Under the pieces are notes generated by a model. That model was not told the DNA's origin, ran no database searches, and saw only the letters and a list, made by a program, of their open reading frames with translations. A program made the translations under genes and the position numbers. Positions 46,956-54,937 of a stretch of 64,000 bases of DNA are shown here, piece after piece; position 1 is the first letter of the stretch, and the number at the start of each line of letters is the position of its first letter. Source of the DNA: Parabacteroides sp. AD58. GTDB taxonomy: Bacteria; Bacteroidota; Bacteroidia; Bacteroidales; Tannerellaceae. The stretch covers positions 868,001 to 932,000 of the forward strand of contig NZ_CP146284.1 in the NCBI RefSeq assembly GCF_023744375.2, given 5' to 3'.

Positions 46956-47531
46956 ATGGCCAAGAATAAGCAAATAGCCATCATCTTGGCAGACAGGCTG
47001 CAGTTTTACGGACTCGACTGTCTGCTGAAAGAATATTTCTCGCCCTTGCAGATTCGTTATTTTCCCGATATGCTCTCGCTGATCGAGAAACAGCCCGACC
47101 TGTTTGATTTCTATTTTACAGACGCGCAGACCTTCCTGATTTATTGGGATTATTTTCTGCCCCGACGGAATAAGGTGATTATTCTGGTAGACAAACCGGA
47201 TACGAATCTGCCGGTCACCAACATGATTTCAACCCGCAGTTCGATAGAAACGACCATCGAACTGCTCGAATCTGTCTTACTGGCCGAGAATACCAGCAGT
47301 TCAACAGATATCAACAACAAAGATCTATCCGGCCGGGAAATAGATGTACTCCAGCAGATCGTACGCGGACACACCAATAAGGAAATAGCAGAACACCTTA
47401 ATATCAGCCTAAATACGGTTCTCTCCCACCGCAAGAACATTACAGCCAAATTAGGCATTAAAACCGTTTCGGGACTTACGTTCTACGCTATCATGAACGG
47501 ACTGATATCGGGCGACGAGATCGAACTGTAA
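46956..47531 (+). CDS. LuxR-type regulator with pseudo-receiver
   Basis: 191 residues. The N-terminal half has a receiver-like fold but lacks the standard phosphoacceptor Asp setting (YFTDAQT), so it is probably not phosphorylated. The C-terminal LuxR/GerE helix-turn-helix is intact (LSGREIDVLQQIVRGHTNKEIA to SLNTVLSHRKNITAKLGI, about 124-170). It follows the RIC-like gene by 14 bp and closes the five-gene operon; it likely regulates it or a redox set. Convergent with the MFS gene, 2 bp away. Confidence 0.86.
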   Translation: MAKNKQIAIILADRLQFYGLDCLLKEYFSPLQIRYFPDMLSLIEKQPDLFDFYFTDAQTFLIYWDYFLPRRNKVIILVDKPDTNLPVTNMISTRSSIETTIELLESVLLAENTSSSTDINNKDLSGREIDVLQQIVRGHTNKEIAEHLNISLNTVLSHRKNITAKLGIKTVSGLTFYAIMNGLISGDEIEL

Positions 47532-47533
47532 GA

Positions 47534-48751
47534 TCATTCCGTTTTCTCCGTCTCTTCCTTTTTATGGTTCACCTCAAAACTCAGAACCAGGAAAATAATT
47601 CCAGGCAGGAAAATAATCCCTGCCGAGGCCAGCAAGGCCGTCTTCAGCGAATACATATCATTGAGCCAGCCTACAAAAGGGGCCGCGCCGGCAAACATCA
47701 GCCGGATAATGAAATTACGGATAGACAAGACCGTAGCACGCATGTCGGAAAACGTCAATTGGTTGATATATCCTTTCAAGACCGGAGTAGCAAAACCTCT
47801 GACAATGTAGAACAGTAGCAGAATGGCCAGACCCCAATACGTCAGGTTATAAGCTAAGGCCAGATAACCGCCGGCAATGAAGACCAGAATCAGCAGATTC
47901 ATCTTGTTCATTCCCAACCGGTGCTCTATCTTATCAGAATACAAGGCAGCAACACCCACCGTCAGATTCAGCACAGTCCAGATAACACCAAACCACGAAG
48001 TCGGCGTATCGAGGTGCATCAAGACCGGTTGTACGAACCAGGCCATCGTCAGTGTAGCCGCTCCAATGATGCCCGAATACATGATATTACAACACAGCCG
48101 GCGATTCGTAAACAAAGAGTACTTGATAATTCGGACGATCTCGGTCACCGGACTCTGGATCTTTCCTTTTGTATTGAATTCCTGCAGGGAAAAAGCGGCC
48201 GGTATGCCGATAAAAGCCACACAAGCCTGGGCATAAAACGGGAAACGCAATGAATAAACAGCCAGCAAACCACCGAAAATACCGGCAAAAGCCTCGGCGA
48301 AATTTCCGATCATCGTAATCCGTCCTTCATATTTCAAGTATTCATTTTCCCGCTTGTAATGTACCGTCGTATCATATAATAAAGCAGAATCGGCGCCATT
48401 GACGAGTGTCTGTCCGATACCTAAAAGCAATTCGGCTCCCAAAAAGGCAGTAAAAGAGGAGGTAAACGAGTAAACCAGATAACCGATAAAAAACAGTATA
48501 CAGCCCGAAACCAGGCATTTCTTCCGCCCCCAGACATCGGCCAAGTAGCCGGAAGGTATTTCAAGCGTGACAGCCGCTACCGAATACACACTCTTCAAGA
48601 CAAAAACATCATGCAAGCCCAAGCCATGTTTTTCATAAAACAACACAATGATTGGCATCACCAGCGAAAACCATTTCGAAAGTTTCACCAGATACAGCGC
48701 CAGAATATTCCGATTCATAAGCTTATTTCCCTTGATTCTTCTTTCAAGCAT
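47534..48751 (-). CDS. MFS transporter
   Basis: 405 residues with about twelve membrane helices. The MFS loop motif between helices 2 and 3 is recognisable (GYLADVWGRKKCLV, about 71-84). The substrate is not evident. A downstream start (MNRNIL, residue 12) is also possible. It faces the five-gene operon tail to tail with only 2 bp between stops. Confidence 0.88.
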   Translation of the reverse strand: MLERRIKGNKLMNRNILALYLVKLSKWFSLVMPIIVLFYEKHGLGLHDVFVLKSVYSVAAVTLEIPSGYLADVWGRKKCLVSGCILFFIGYLVYSFTSSFTAFLGAELLLGIGQTLVNGADSALLYDTTVHYKRENEYLKYEGRITMIGNFAEAFAGIFGGLLAVYSLRFPFYAQACVAFIGIPAAFSLQEFNTKGKIQSPVTEIVRIIKYSLFTNRRLCCNIMYSGIIGAATLTMAWFVQPVLMHLDTPTSWFGVIWTVLNLTVGVAALYSDKIEHRLGMNKMNLLILVFIAGGYLALAYNLTYWGLAILLLFYIVRGFATPVLKGYINQLTFSDMRATVLSIRNFIIRLMFAGAAPFVGWLNDMYSLKTALLASAGIIFLPGIIFLVLSFEVNHKKEETEKTE

Positions 48752-48857
48752 ACAAAATTACGAATTAATTTGTCTTTGCCACACTTTTCAGGCCTGCGGA
48801 TATAAAAACAAAAGCAGGGAATCATTCTTTTCTATCTGCCGGCATAAAAATCCGAAA

Positions 48858-48970
48858 GCCGGGAAGAATTCTTTAATCCACGTCGCGGATTACTTAGTTC
48901 ACGTCGTGGATTAAGTAGTTCACGCCGTGGATTACTTAGTTCACGCCGTGAACTAAAGAGTTTCCCGGCA
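48858..48970. repeat. array C: tandem palindromes, 21-bp period
   Basis: Four cores of the form CACGnCGyG start at 48879, 48900, 48921 and 48942, exactly 21 bp apart. The linker GTGGATTACTTAGTTCAC is the exact reverse complement of the linker of array B, so the two arrays are inverted copies of one family. The array is bounded by a longer inverted repeat (GCCGGGAA...TTTCCCGGC with ATTCTTTA/TAAAGA inside). It lies in the divergent gap between the MFS and paaK genes; the other bases of this gap hold the paaK promoter. Confidence 0.9.
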
Positions 48971-49108
48971 GATTGTATAGTTTTCTTCAGCAGAGAGAAA
49001 GCTTTAGGCAGAACAGATGAAAGAAAACAAGGCAACCCATAGAATCACGGCACGCTGTCCCTCCGCCCGAAATAAAAGCCACAGAAGGATAAACATTTCG
49101 TAAATTTC

Positions 49109-49140
49109 TTTGGCGTTTTCTGAAAAAGTTATTACTTTTC
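49109..49140 (+). promoter_or_regulatory. promoter of paaK
   Basis: TTTG (49109-49112), 20 bp, TACTTTTC (49133-49140), close to the Bacteroidetes consensus, with a leader of about 38 nt to the ATG at 49185. Confidence 0.6.
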
Positions 49141-49184
49141 GCCCAATTATAGAATTAAACTTAACATCAATATCAGGAAAAACT

Positions 49185-50486
49185 ATGATTTGGAATGAGA
49201 CAATAGAATGCATGGACCGTGAAGAGATGCGGAAACTGCAAAGCATCAGACTGAGAAGAGTGGTTGAACACGTTTATCATAACTCCCCTTTCTACCGGAA
49301 AAAGATGCAGGAACTTGGCGTAGTGCCACAGGATATCCAGTCGATCGACGACATTACCAAGCTGCCTTTCACTGTCAAACAAGACTTACGTGATAATTAT
49401 CCGTTCGGATTAATGGCTGTACCGATGTCAGAAATCGTCCGCCTTCACGCCTCTTCGGGTACAACCGGCAAGCCTATTGTTGTGGGATATACCCGCAAGG
49501 ACTTAGGAATATGGGAAGAAGTGGTAGCTCGCTGCCTGACAGCCGGCGGAATTACGAAGAACGACTCCGTACAAGTATCTTATGGATACGGACTGTTTAC
49601 CGGAGGTTTGGGCCTGCATGGTGGCGTACAGAACATCGGAGGAACCGTTATCCCGATGAGTAGCGGCAATACCCAGAAGCAGATTCAGCTCATGCACGAC
49701 TTCGGAGCCAAGGCCTTGGCCTGCACGCCTTCGTATGCTTTGTATCTGGCAGAAACCATCCACAACTCGGGTATTCCTTTGGAAGAATTCCAGCTGCGCG
49801 CAGGTTTCTTCGGAGCTGAGCCGTGGACCGAGAATATGCGTAAAGAACTGGAAGAGAAAATGCACATCAAGGCATACGATATCTACGGACTGACAGAAAT
49901 CTGTGGTCCGGGCGTCGGCGGAGAATGCGAATGCCAGAACGGAACACACCTGTGGGAAGACCATTTCTTCCCCGAGATAGTCGATCCGAAAACCCTGCAA
50001 CCGGTTGAACCGGGCCAGATGGGCGAACTCGTCTTCACTACATTAACAAAAGAAGGTATGCCGATGATTCGCTATCGTACCCGCGACCTGACTCATCTGA
50101 TTTACGAGAAGTGTGAATGCGGCCGTACAGCAGTCCGAATGGGACGTATTTTAGGCCGAAGCGACGATATGTTGATTATTCGTGGCGTAAATGTTTTCCC
50201 ATCTCAAGTAGAATCTGTAATTTTGGAATTGCCGGAATTCGAGGCCCACTACCTGATCGTTGTAGATCGTGTCAACAATACCGATACATTCCAGATACAG
50301 GTAGAAGTCCGTCCGGAATATTACTCAGACGAAATGAACAAGATGATCGCGCTGAAGAAAAAGATAACCAACCGCATCCAAAGCGTTATCGGATTGCAGC
50401 CGGATATCAAGATTGTCGAACCGCGCAGTATTGAGCGCAGTATGGGCAAGGCAAAGCACGTCATCGACAAGCGTAAATTCGAATAA
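49185..50486 (+). CDS. paaK: phenylacetate-CoA ligase family protein
   Basis: 433 residues from the ATG at 49185, which gives the standard family N-terminus (MIWNETIECMDREEM); an upstream frame to 49110 overlaps the promoter. Adenylate-forming motifs: SSGTTGKP (about 92), YDIYGLTEICGPG (about 232) and YRTRDLTHL (about 303). Forms aryl-CoA from arylacetates or similar acids with ATP. Followed 21 bp later by an ACT-domain gene, the usual PaaK-ACT pair, which suggests amino acid-responsive control. Phenylacetate production from aromatic amino acids is known in Bacteroidales. Confidence 0.9.
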   Translation: MIWNETIECMDREEMRKLQSIRLRRVVEHVYHNSPFYRKKMQELGVVPQDIQSIDDITKLPFTVKQDLRDNYPFGLMAVPMSEIVRLHASSGTTGKPIVVGYTRKDLGIWEEVVARCLTAGGITKNDSVQVSYGYGLFTGGLGLHGGVQNIGGTVIPMSSGNTQKQIQLMHDFGAKALACTPSYALYLAETIHNSGIPLEEFQLRAGFFGAEPWTENMRKELEEKMHIKAYDIYGLTEICGPGVGGECECQNGTHLWEDHFFPEIVDPKTLQPVEPGQMGELVFTTLTKEGMPMIRYRTRDLTHLIYEKCECGRTAVRMGRILGRSDDMLIIRGVNVFPSQVESVILELPEFEAHYLIVVDRVNNTDTFQIQVEVRPEYYSDEMNKMIALKKKITNRIQSVIGLQPDIKIVEPRSIERSMGKAKHVIDKRKFE

Positions 50487-50507
50487 TAACTTTAAAAAGG
50501 ATTGATT

Positions 50508-50933
50508 ATGCTGATCAAACAATTATCTATTTTCCTAGAGAACAAGAAAGGCCGTTTTACGGAAGTAGCCAATATATTAGGCGAGGCAGGCATAAACATG
50601 TCGGCATTTACGGTATCTGAAAACTCCGATTTCGGAATTCTCCGCCTGATCGTGTCAGACACCGACAAGGCCATTCAAGTATTGCGCGATCACTTATATG
50701 CCGTAAGTGTAGCCGATGTCGTATGTCTTCACTGCCCGAATCAGCCCGGAGCACTGGCAAAAGCCATGCAGATCATCACGGCAGCCGGCATCTTTGTGGA
50801 ATACATGTATGCCTTTTCACAAGGCGAAGCAGCCAACGTGATCATCCGTCCCGACAATATTGAACGGTGTGCTGAAGTGCTGAAAGAGAACAAACTCGAA
50901 CTGATTGCAGCCAGCGATTTGTACAAATTGTAA
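50508..50933 (+). CDS. tandem ACT-domain regulatory protein
   Basis: 141 residues from the ATG at 50508; a TTG two codons earlier is also in frame. Two ACT domains (about 1-68 and 70-140) with the ligand-loop type motifs NKKGRFTEVANILGEAGINM and NQPGALAKAMQIITAAGI. ACT domains bind amino acids; paired with PaaK, it is a likely sensor of aromatic amino acids. No DNA-binding part is present. Confidence 0.88.
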   Translation: MLIKQLSIFLENKKGRFTEVANILGEAGINMSAFTVSENSDFGILRLIVSDTDKAIQVLRDHLYAVSVADVVCLHCPNQPGALAKAMQIITAAGIFVEYMYAFSQGEAANVIIRPDNIERCAEVLKENKLELIAASDLYKL

Positions 50934-50952
50934 TTTTTAATACGCTAACAGC

Positions 50953-50982
50953 CTTGTATTTCACAAAGAATTGTTATCTTTG
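50953..50982 (+). promoter_or_regulatory. promoter of bamD
   Basis: CTTG (50953-50956), 18 bp, then a perfect TATCTTTG (50975-50982), about 20 nt from the ATG. Confidence 0.55.
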
Positions 50983-51002
50983 CGCGCTAAACGTATGGTT
51001 GA

Positions 51003-51812
51003 ATGAAGAAGATTGTATTATTATGGATGATGAGTGCCGTCTTGTTTACCTCCTGCGGAGAATATAACAAGATCTTAAAAAGCACAGACTATGAATTGAA
51101 GTATTCGTACGCCAAGAAGTATTTCAACGCGAAACAATACTCCAAATCAGCGACGCTGTTGGATGAATTGGTTACAATCTTTAAAGGAACAGCTTATGCA
51201 GAAGAGTCTCTGTATCTGCTCGCCCAAAGTTACTATGGGCAAAAAGATTACCAGACAGCTTCGCAATATTTCGAGACTTATTACAAGACTTACCCGAAAG
51301 GTGAGTTTGCTGAACTGGCCCGTTACTACTCAGGCTATGGTTTGTACTTAGACTCTCCGGATCCGAAACTGGACCAGTCGCAGACCTACAAAGCCATCGA
51401 GCAGTTACAGTTGTATATGGATTACTACCCTCAGAGCGAAAGAGCGGAAGAAGCCCAGAAAATTCTGTTTGAACTCCAGGAAAAACTGGCATTGAAAGAA
51501 CTTCTGGCTACCCGACTCTATTTCAACTTGGGAACATATATGGGAAACAACTACTTGTCTGCCGTCATCACCGCAGAGAACGCGTTGAAAAACTACCCGT
51601 ATTCCAAGTATCGCGAAGAGTTTATGTACATCATGCTGCGCGCCAAGTATGAATTGGCCTTGGTAAGTGTCGACGAAAAGTTACAAGGAAGATATCGTGA
51701 CGTCGTAGATGAATATTACAACTACATCAACGAATATCCCGAAGGTAAGTATTTGAAAGAAGCAACCAAGTATTTCAATTATGCCAGCAAGCGAATAACG
51801 AATACGTATTAA
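51003..51812 (+). CDS. bamD: BamD outer-membrane assembly lipoprotein
   Basis: 269 residues, usual length. Signal peptide with lipobox (LFTSC at about 15-19). Five TPR-type repeats span about 28-265 (YSYAKKYFNAKQYSKSATLL; LYLLAQSYYGQKDYQTAS). BamD works with BamA to insert beta-barrel proteins into the outer membrane and is essential in many species. It is followed 27 bp later by rpoZ, the usual Bacteroidales order. Confidence 0.95.
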   Translation: MKKIVLLWMMSAVLFTSCGEYNKILKSTDYELKYSYAKKYFNAKQYSKSATLLDELVTIFKGTAYAEESLYLLAQSYYGQKDYQTASQYFETYYKTYPKGEFAELARYYSGYGLYLDSPDPKLDQSQTYKAIEQLQLYMDYYPQSERAEEAQKILFELQEKLALKELLATRLYFNLGTYMGNNYLSAVITAENALKNYPYSKYREEFMYIMLRAKYELALVSVDEKLQGRYRDVVDEYYNYINEYPEGKYLKEATKYFNYASKRITNTY

Positions 51813-51839
51813 ACGAATTATCAATATATAAAACGAAGT

Positions 51840-52172
51840 ATGGATTACAGAAAAACGAACGCGCCGACGAATACAATCACCCGCGACATGATGAAGCTTT
51901 GTGCCGATACGGGTAATGTGTATGAAACGGTAGCGATTATTGCAAAGCGGGCTAATCAGATTAGTGTTGAAATGAAACAAGATCTGGAAAAGAAACTCCA
52001 AGAGTTCGCCTCTTATAACGACAATCTGGAAGAAGTGTTCGAAAACAGAGAGCAGATCGAAATCTCTCGTTACTATGAAAAGCTGCCTAAACCAACTTTG
52101 ATTGCAGCCAAAGAGTATGAGGATGGTAAAATCTATTACAGAAATCCTGCGAAAGAAAAGAATAATTTCTAA
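51840..52172 (+). CDS. rpoZ: RNA polymerase omega subunit (Rpb6-like)
   Basis: 110 residues. The Bacteroidetes type of omega: NVYETVAIIAKRANQI (about 28-43) is the core that clamps the beta-prime subunit, and the C-terminal KPTLIAAKEYEDGKIYYRN is conserved. Between bamD and a DUF4293 gene. A strong terminator follows. Confidence 0.93.
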   Translation: MDYRKTNAPTNTITRDMMKLCADTGNVYETVAIIAKRANQISVEMKQDLEKKLQEFASYNDNLEEVFENREQIEISRYYEKLPKPTLIAAKEYEDGKIYYRNPAKEKNNF

Positions 52173-52215
52173 TAATTGTCGGAATATTGAATTGCTAACG
52201 ACAGTTTGAATCCAT

Positions 52216-52282
52216 AAAAGAGCAATTAATAAAGTCTTTTCAGTCAGCCAGACAGGAAATTTCCTTTATTAATTGCTCTTTT
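52216..52282 (+). terminator. terminator of the bamD-rpoZ operon
   Basis: Perfect 19-bp inverted repeat (arms 52216-52234 and 52264-52282) with a 29-nt loop; T-rich end. About 44 bp after the rpoZ stop. Confidence 0.8.
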
Positions 52283-52326
52283 CATTTCCAGATTCAAACG
52301 CTTAAAACAAATAAAGTATAATACTT

Positions 52327-52791
52327 ATGATACAAAGAATACAAACTGTTTATCTGCTGGCTATCGTCGTCTTGATGATTGCCACGCTGTTCTTGCCGCT
52401 GACAATCCTGCAGGCAGGAGATTCTATGTGCTCGTTTGATGCATCAGGCATCTCAACCATGCTGACTGATCAGCCGGAATTACTTTATCCGACATGGAGC
52501 CTGTTTGCCTTGACAGCCGCCATTGCCATCATTTCGCTGGTGACTATTTTCCTTTACCGCAAACGTATTCTGCAAATTCGTTTGTGTATTTTCAATGCGA
52601 TCCTGATGTTAGGCTTCTATGGCCTGTACGCTTTCTATGTATGGAACGTATCAAAAGATTTGGGAGATGTTTCCATAACAGGGAAAATAGCTTTGACATT
52701 CCCGTTCATCAGCTTAATCCTGGATTATTTGGCTATCCGCAATATCGGAGCAGATGAAGCCTTGGTCCGCTCATTAGATCGCTTACGGTAA
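52327..52791 (+). CDS. DUF4293 membrane protein
   Basis: 154 residues with four membrane helices (about 7-27, 57-78, 85-107 and 117-135). The opening MIQRIQTVYLL is the DUF4293 signature. Found after rpoZ in Bacteroidetes. No function is known. It has its own terminator after it and one before it, so it is transcribed separately or by read-through. Confidence 0.9.
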   Translation: MIQRIQTVYLLAIVVLMIATLFLPLTILQAGDSMCSFDASGISTMLTDQPELLYPTWSLFALTAAIAIISLVTIFLYRKRILQIRLCIFNAILMLGFYGLYAFYVWNVSKDLGDVSITGKIALTFPFISLILDYLAIRNIGADEALVRSLDRLR

Positions 52792-52814
52792 ATAAAAGAC
52801 AATATCTATCTGAT

Positions 52815-52860
52815 AAAAGAGGCTGTGTTCTTTTCTGAAAGACGCAGTCTCTTTCTTTTT
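52815..52860 (+). terminator. terminator of the DUF4293 gene
   Basis: Imperfect stem of about 16 bp with G-T pairs (arms about 52816-52831 and 52837-52852), followed by CTTTTT. Confidence 0.65.
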
Positions 52861-52944
52861 CAGACAGACTTGATTCAACGCAATAATTTCTGCCATATTC
52901 CAGAAAACTCAAAAAGAGATAGCAATGACTCTCTTCGCTTTCGT

Positions 52945-52952
52945 TATCTTTG
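52945..52952 (+). promoter_or_regulatory. -7 box for the HAD phosphatase gene
   Basis: Perfect TATCTTTG; no clear -33 TTTG at the right spacing. About 30 nt upstream of the ATG used for the gene. Confidence 0.4.
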
Positions 52953-52981
52953 AACGAAATTCAATCTTAATTATTCAGTAT

Positions 52982-53773
52982 ATGATCAAAGCTTTATTTT
53001 TCGATATCGACGGAACATTGGTTAGTTTCAATACACATAAAATACCCGCTTCCACTATCCAGGCCATAACAAAAGCCAAACAACAAGGCATGCAAGTGTA
53101 TATATCGACAGGCAGGCCTTATTCTCTTATCAACAACTTACAGGAAATAAGCCATCTGATTGATGGATATATTACGGTAAACGGAGCTTATTGTTTCATC
53201 GGGAAACAGCTTATTTCCTGCAATCCCATCCCAACAGAGGATGTTCTGACACTCATCCAGCTAGCCGATGAGATGAACTTCGCCTGCATGGTTGTCGGAG
53301 AAAAAGACCTGGTCATGTATAACAGCAATGACAAAGTCGATTACATCTTCAGACAGCTGCTGAATGTACAGAACATGAAAGAAGATAATAAGGTCGATTT
53401 TATCCATCACCAGCCTGTTCTTCAATTAACTCCCGTGATATCAGAGGAGGAAGAAAAGCTCATCACGCCCAAGCTTCCACACTGCACCTCCAGCCGTTGG
53501 TATCCTGACTTTGCCGATATAACAGCTCTGAATACAGACAAAGGAAGAGGATTCAGAGCCATGCTGAAACATCAGGGCTTAAAGAAAGAAGAAACAATCG
53601 CCTTCGGAGACGGAGGAAATGATATTCCCATCATCCAAGAAGCCGGAATCGGCATCGCCATGGGAAATGCGAATGAATCCTTGAAACACGTAGCCGATTA
53701 TATCACAGCAAGCGTAGACGAAGACGGAATCAGTAAAGCCCTTGATCATTGGATTTTCCAATCCGACAAATAA
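52982..53773 (+). CDS. Cof-type HAD-IIB phosphatase
   Basis: 263 residues from the ATG at 52982 (an earlier frame to 52925 would run through the promoter). Motif I FDIDGTLV (about 6-13), motif II STGRP (about 40), motif III with Lys (NTDKGRG, about 184) and motif IV FGDGGNDIPI (about 208) with the Cof-type cap between. Hydrolyses sugar phosphates or cofactor phosphates (for example flavin or PLP) in the cytosol; the exact substrate is not readable. Convergent with the AraC gene. Confidence 0.93.
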   Translation: MIKALFFDIDGTLVSFNTHKIPASTIQAITKAKQQGMQVYISTGRPYSLINNLQEISHLIDGYITVNGAYCFIGKQLISCNPIPTEDVLTLIQLADEMNFACMVVGEKDLVMYNSNDKVDYIFRQLLNVQNMKEDNKVDFIHHQPVLQLTPVISEEEEKLITPKLPHCTSSRWYPDFADITALNTDKGRGFRAMLKHQGLKKEETIAFGDGGNDIPIIQEAGIGIAMGNANESLKHVADYITASVDEDGISKALDHWIFQSDK

Positions 53774-53884
53774 AGGACTGCTGTCCACTCCACACGCTGA
53801 ACGCATACCATATTTCTGCTTTCGACAAGGAACTTGCCGAATATACAGACTTATTTCTATGGAAAAATGCAGACTGCTTGTTTG

Positions 53885-54805
53885 CTAAGAGTGGAGTTTC
53901 TGGCAGTATTCCGAAGGAGTAATGCCTTCCTGCTTCTTGAACATACGGCTGAAATGTTGGGAATATTCAAAACCAAGCCTGTCAGATACCTGTGACACCG
54001 TTTCACCAGCAGCCAATCCGTTCTTAGCAAGTCGGATGACAAACCGACGGATGTGATTGCTGGCCGTGTCTCCAGTGCTTTTCTTAATGACGTCACCGAA
54101 ATAATTTGGAGATAAACACAGCTTGTCTGCACAATACTGCACGGTAGGCAGACCAAGCGTAAGTTGCAACTTGTTGTCGAAATAATCACGAAGCAGGCGG
54201 TCAAAACGGACAAGAATATCGGAATTCTCTATCTTACGGGTTAGAAACTGGCGATTGTAGAACCGCAGACAGAAGTTGAGCATCAGTTCAATGTATCCCA
54301 CAAGAATAGCATTCTGGAGTTCGTCCGGTTTCTTGCATAGCTCGTCCTGAATCTGACGCATGAGAGAGACAAGTATATCATGTTCCTCATCCGTCATATG
54401 CAAGGCTTCATTGACACGGTAATCAAAGAAAGAATATTCCTTCATACGCTTCTCGAGCGGGAAGCCATGCAACAGGTCAGGATGGAAAAGCAACGCCCAA
54501 CCCGTAATAGATACACGTTCGCCATTATCCTCTTTACCGCCAATTTGTCCGGGTGCCACGCACAGTAACGTACCTTTGTTGTAATCATATTTGCCGCAAC
54601 CATAGTCCAAGTCTACATCAGCATCATCTCGCAAGAACAGCCCATACACACTGTAGTTGTTCAGGCTATGACGTATGGGTGACACCTCGGCATAGTCCAC
54701 TACGCAAACCAATGGATGTCTTACGGGACACCCGATGTAACTTCCATAATCATTTACATTTCTTACTTTCAATATATGGCTCATTCCCTTTCTTACTATG
54801 TCCAT
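53885..54805 (-). CDS. AraC-family transcriptional regulator
   Basis: 306 residues (an ATG seven codons in, MSHILKV, may be the true start). The N-terminal half is a cupin-like sensor (GCGKYDYNKGTLLCVAPGQI). Two HTH motifs follow near the C-terminus: LGLPTVQYCADKLCLSPNYF (about 217) and ETVSQVSDRLGFEYSQHFSRMFKKQEG (about 267-293). It is divergent from the CMD gene, 132 bp apart, with an inverted repeat between, so it most likely controls the CMD-flavodoxin pair. The inducer is unknown. Confidence 0.9.
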   Translation of the reverse strand: MDIVRKGMSHILKVRNVNDYGSYIGCPVRHPLVCVVDYAEVSPIRHSLNNYSVYGLFLRDDADVDLDYGCGKYDYNKGTLLCVAPGQIGGKEDNGERVSITGWALLFHPDLLHGFPLEKRMKEYSFFDYRVNEALHMTDEEHDILVSLMRQIQDELCKKPDELQNAILVGYIELMLNFCLRFYNRQFLTRKIENSDILVRFDRLLRDYFDNKLQLTLGLPTVQYCADKLCLSPNYFGDVIKKSTGDTASNHIRRFVIRLAKNGLAAGETVSQVSDRLGFEYSQHFSRMFKKQEGITPSEYCQKLHS

Positions 54806-54833
54806 ACAAAGATAAAATATTTAACAGATAATG

Positions 54834-54861
54834 TTTTACACAGATTGCAAATTCTGTAAAA
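54834..54861. promoter_or_regulatory. inverted-repeat operator candidate for the AraC regulator
   Basis: Arms TTTTACACAGA (54834-54844) and TCTGTAAAA (54853-54861), 8-bp centre. Placed in the divergent gap between the AraC gene and its likely target. Confidence 0.45.
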
Positions 54862-54937
54862 ATGGTACAGTTTGCCGTTTTATGGATACAAGCTTCCAGC
54901 ATGATCTTATGTAATTTTACACCAGATAAAGTATCCA

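Noticed and set aside
49110..49184. 25-codon N-terminal extension of PaaK
   Set aside because: It would overlap the -33/-7 promoter boxes; the ATG at 49185 gives the usual family N-terminus.
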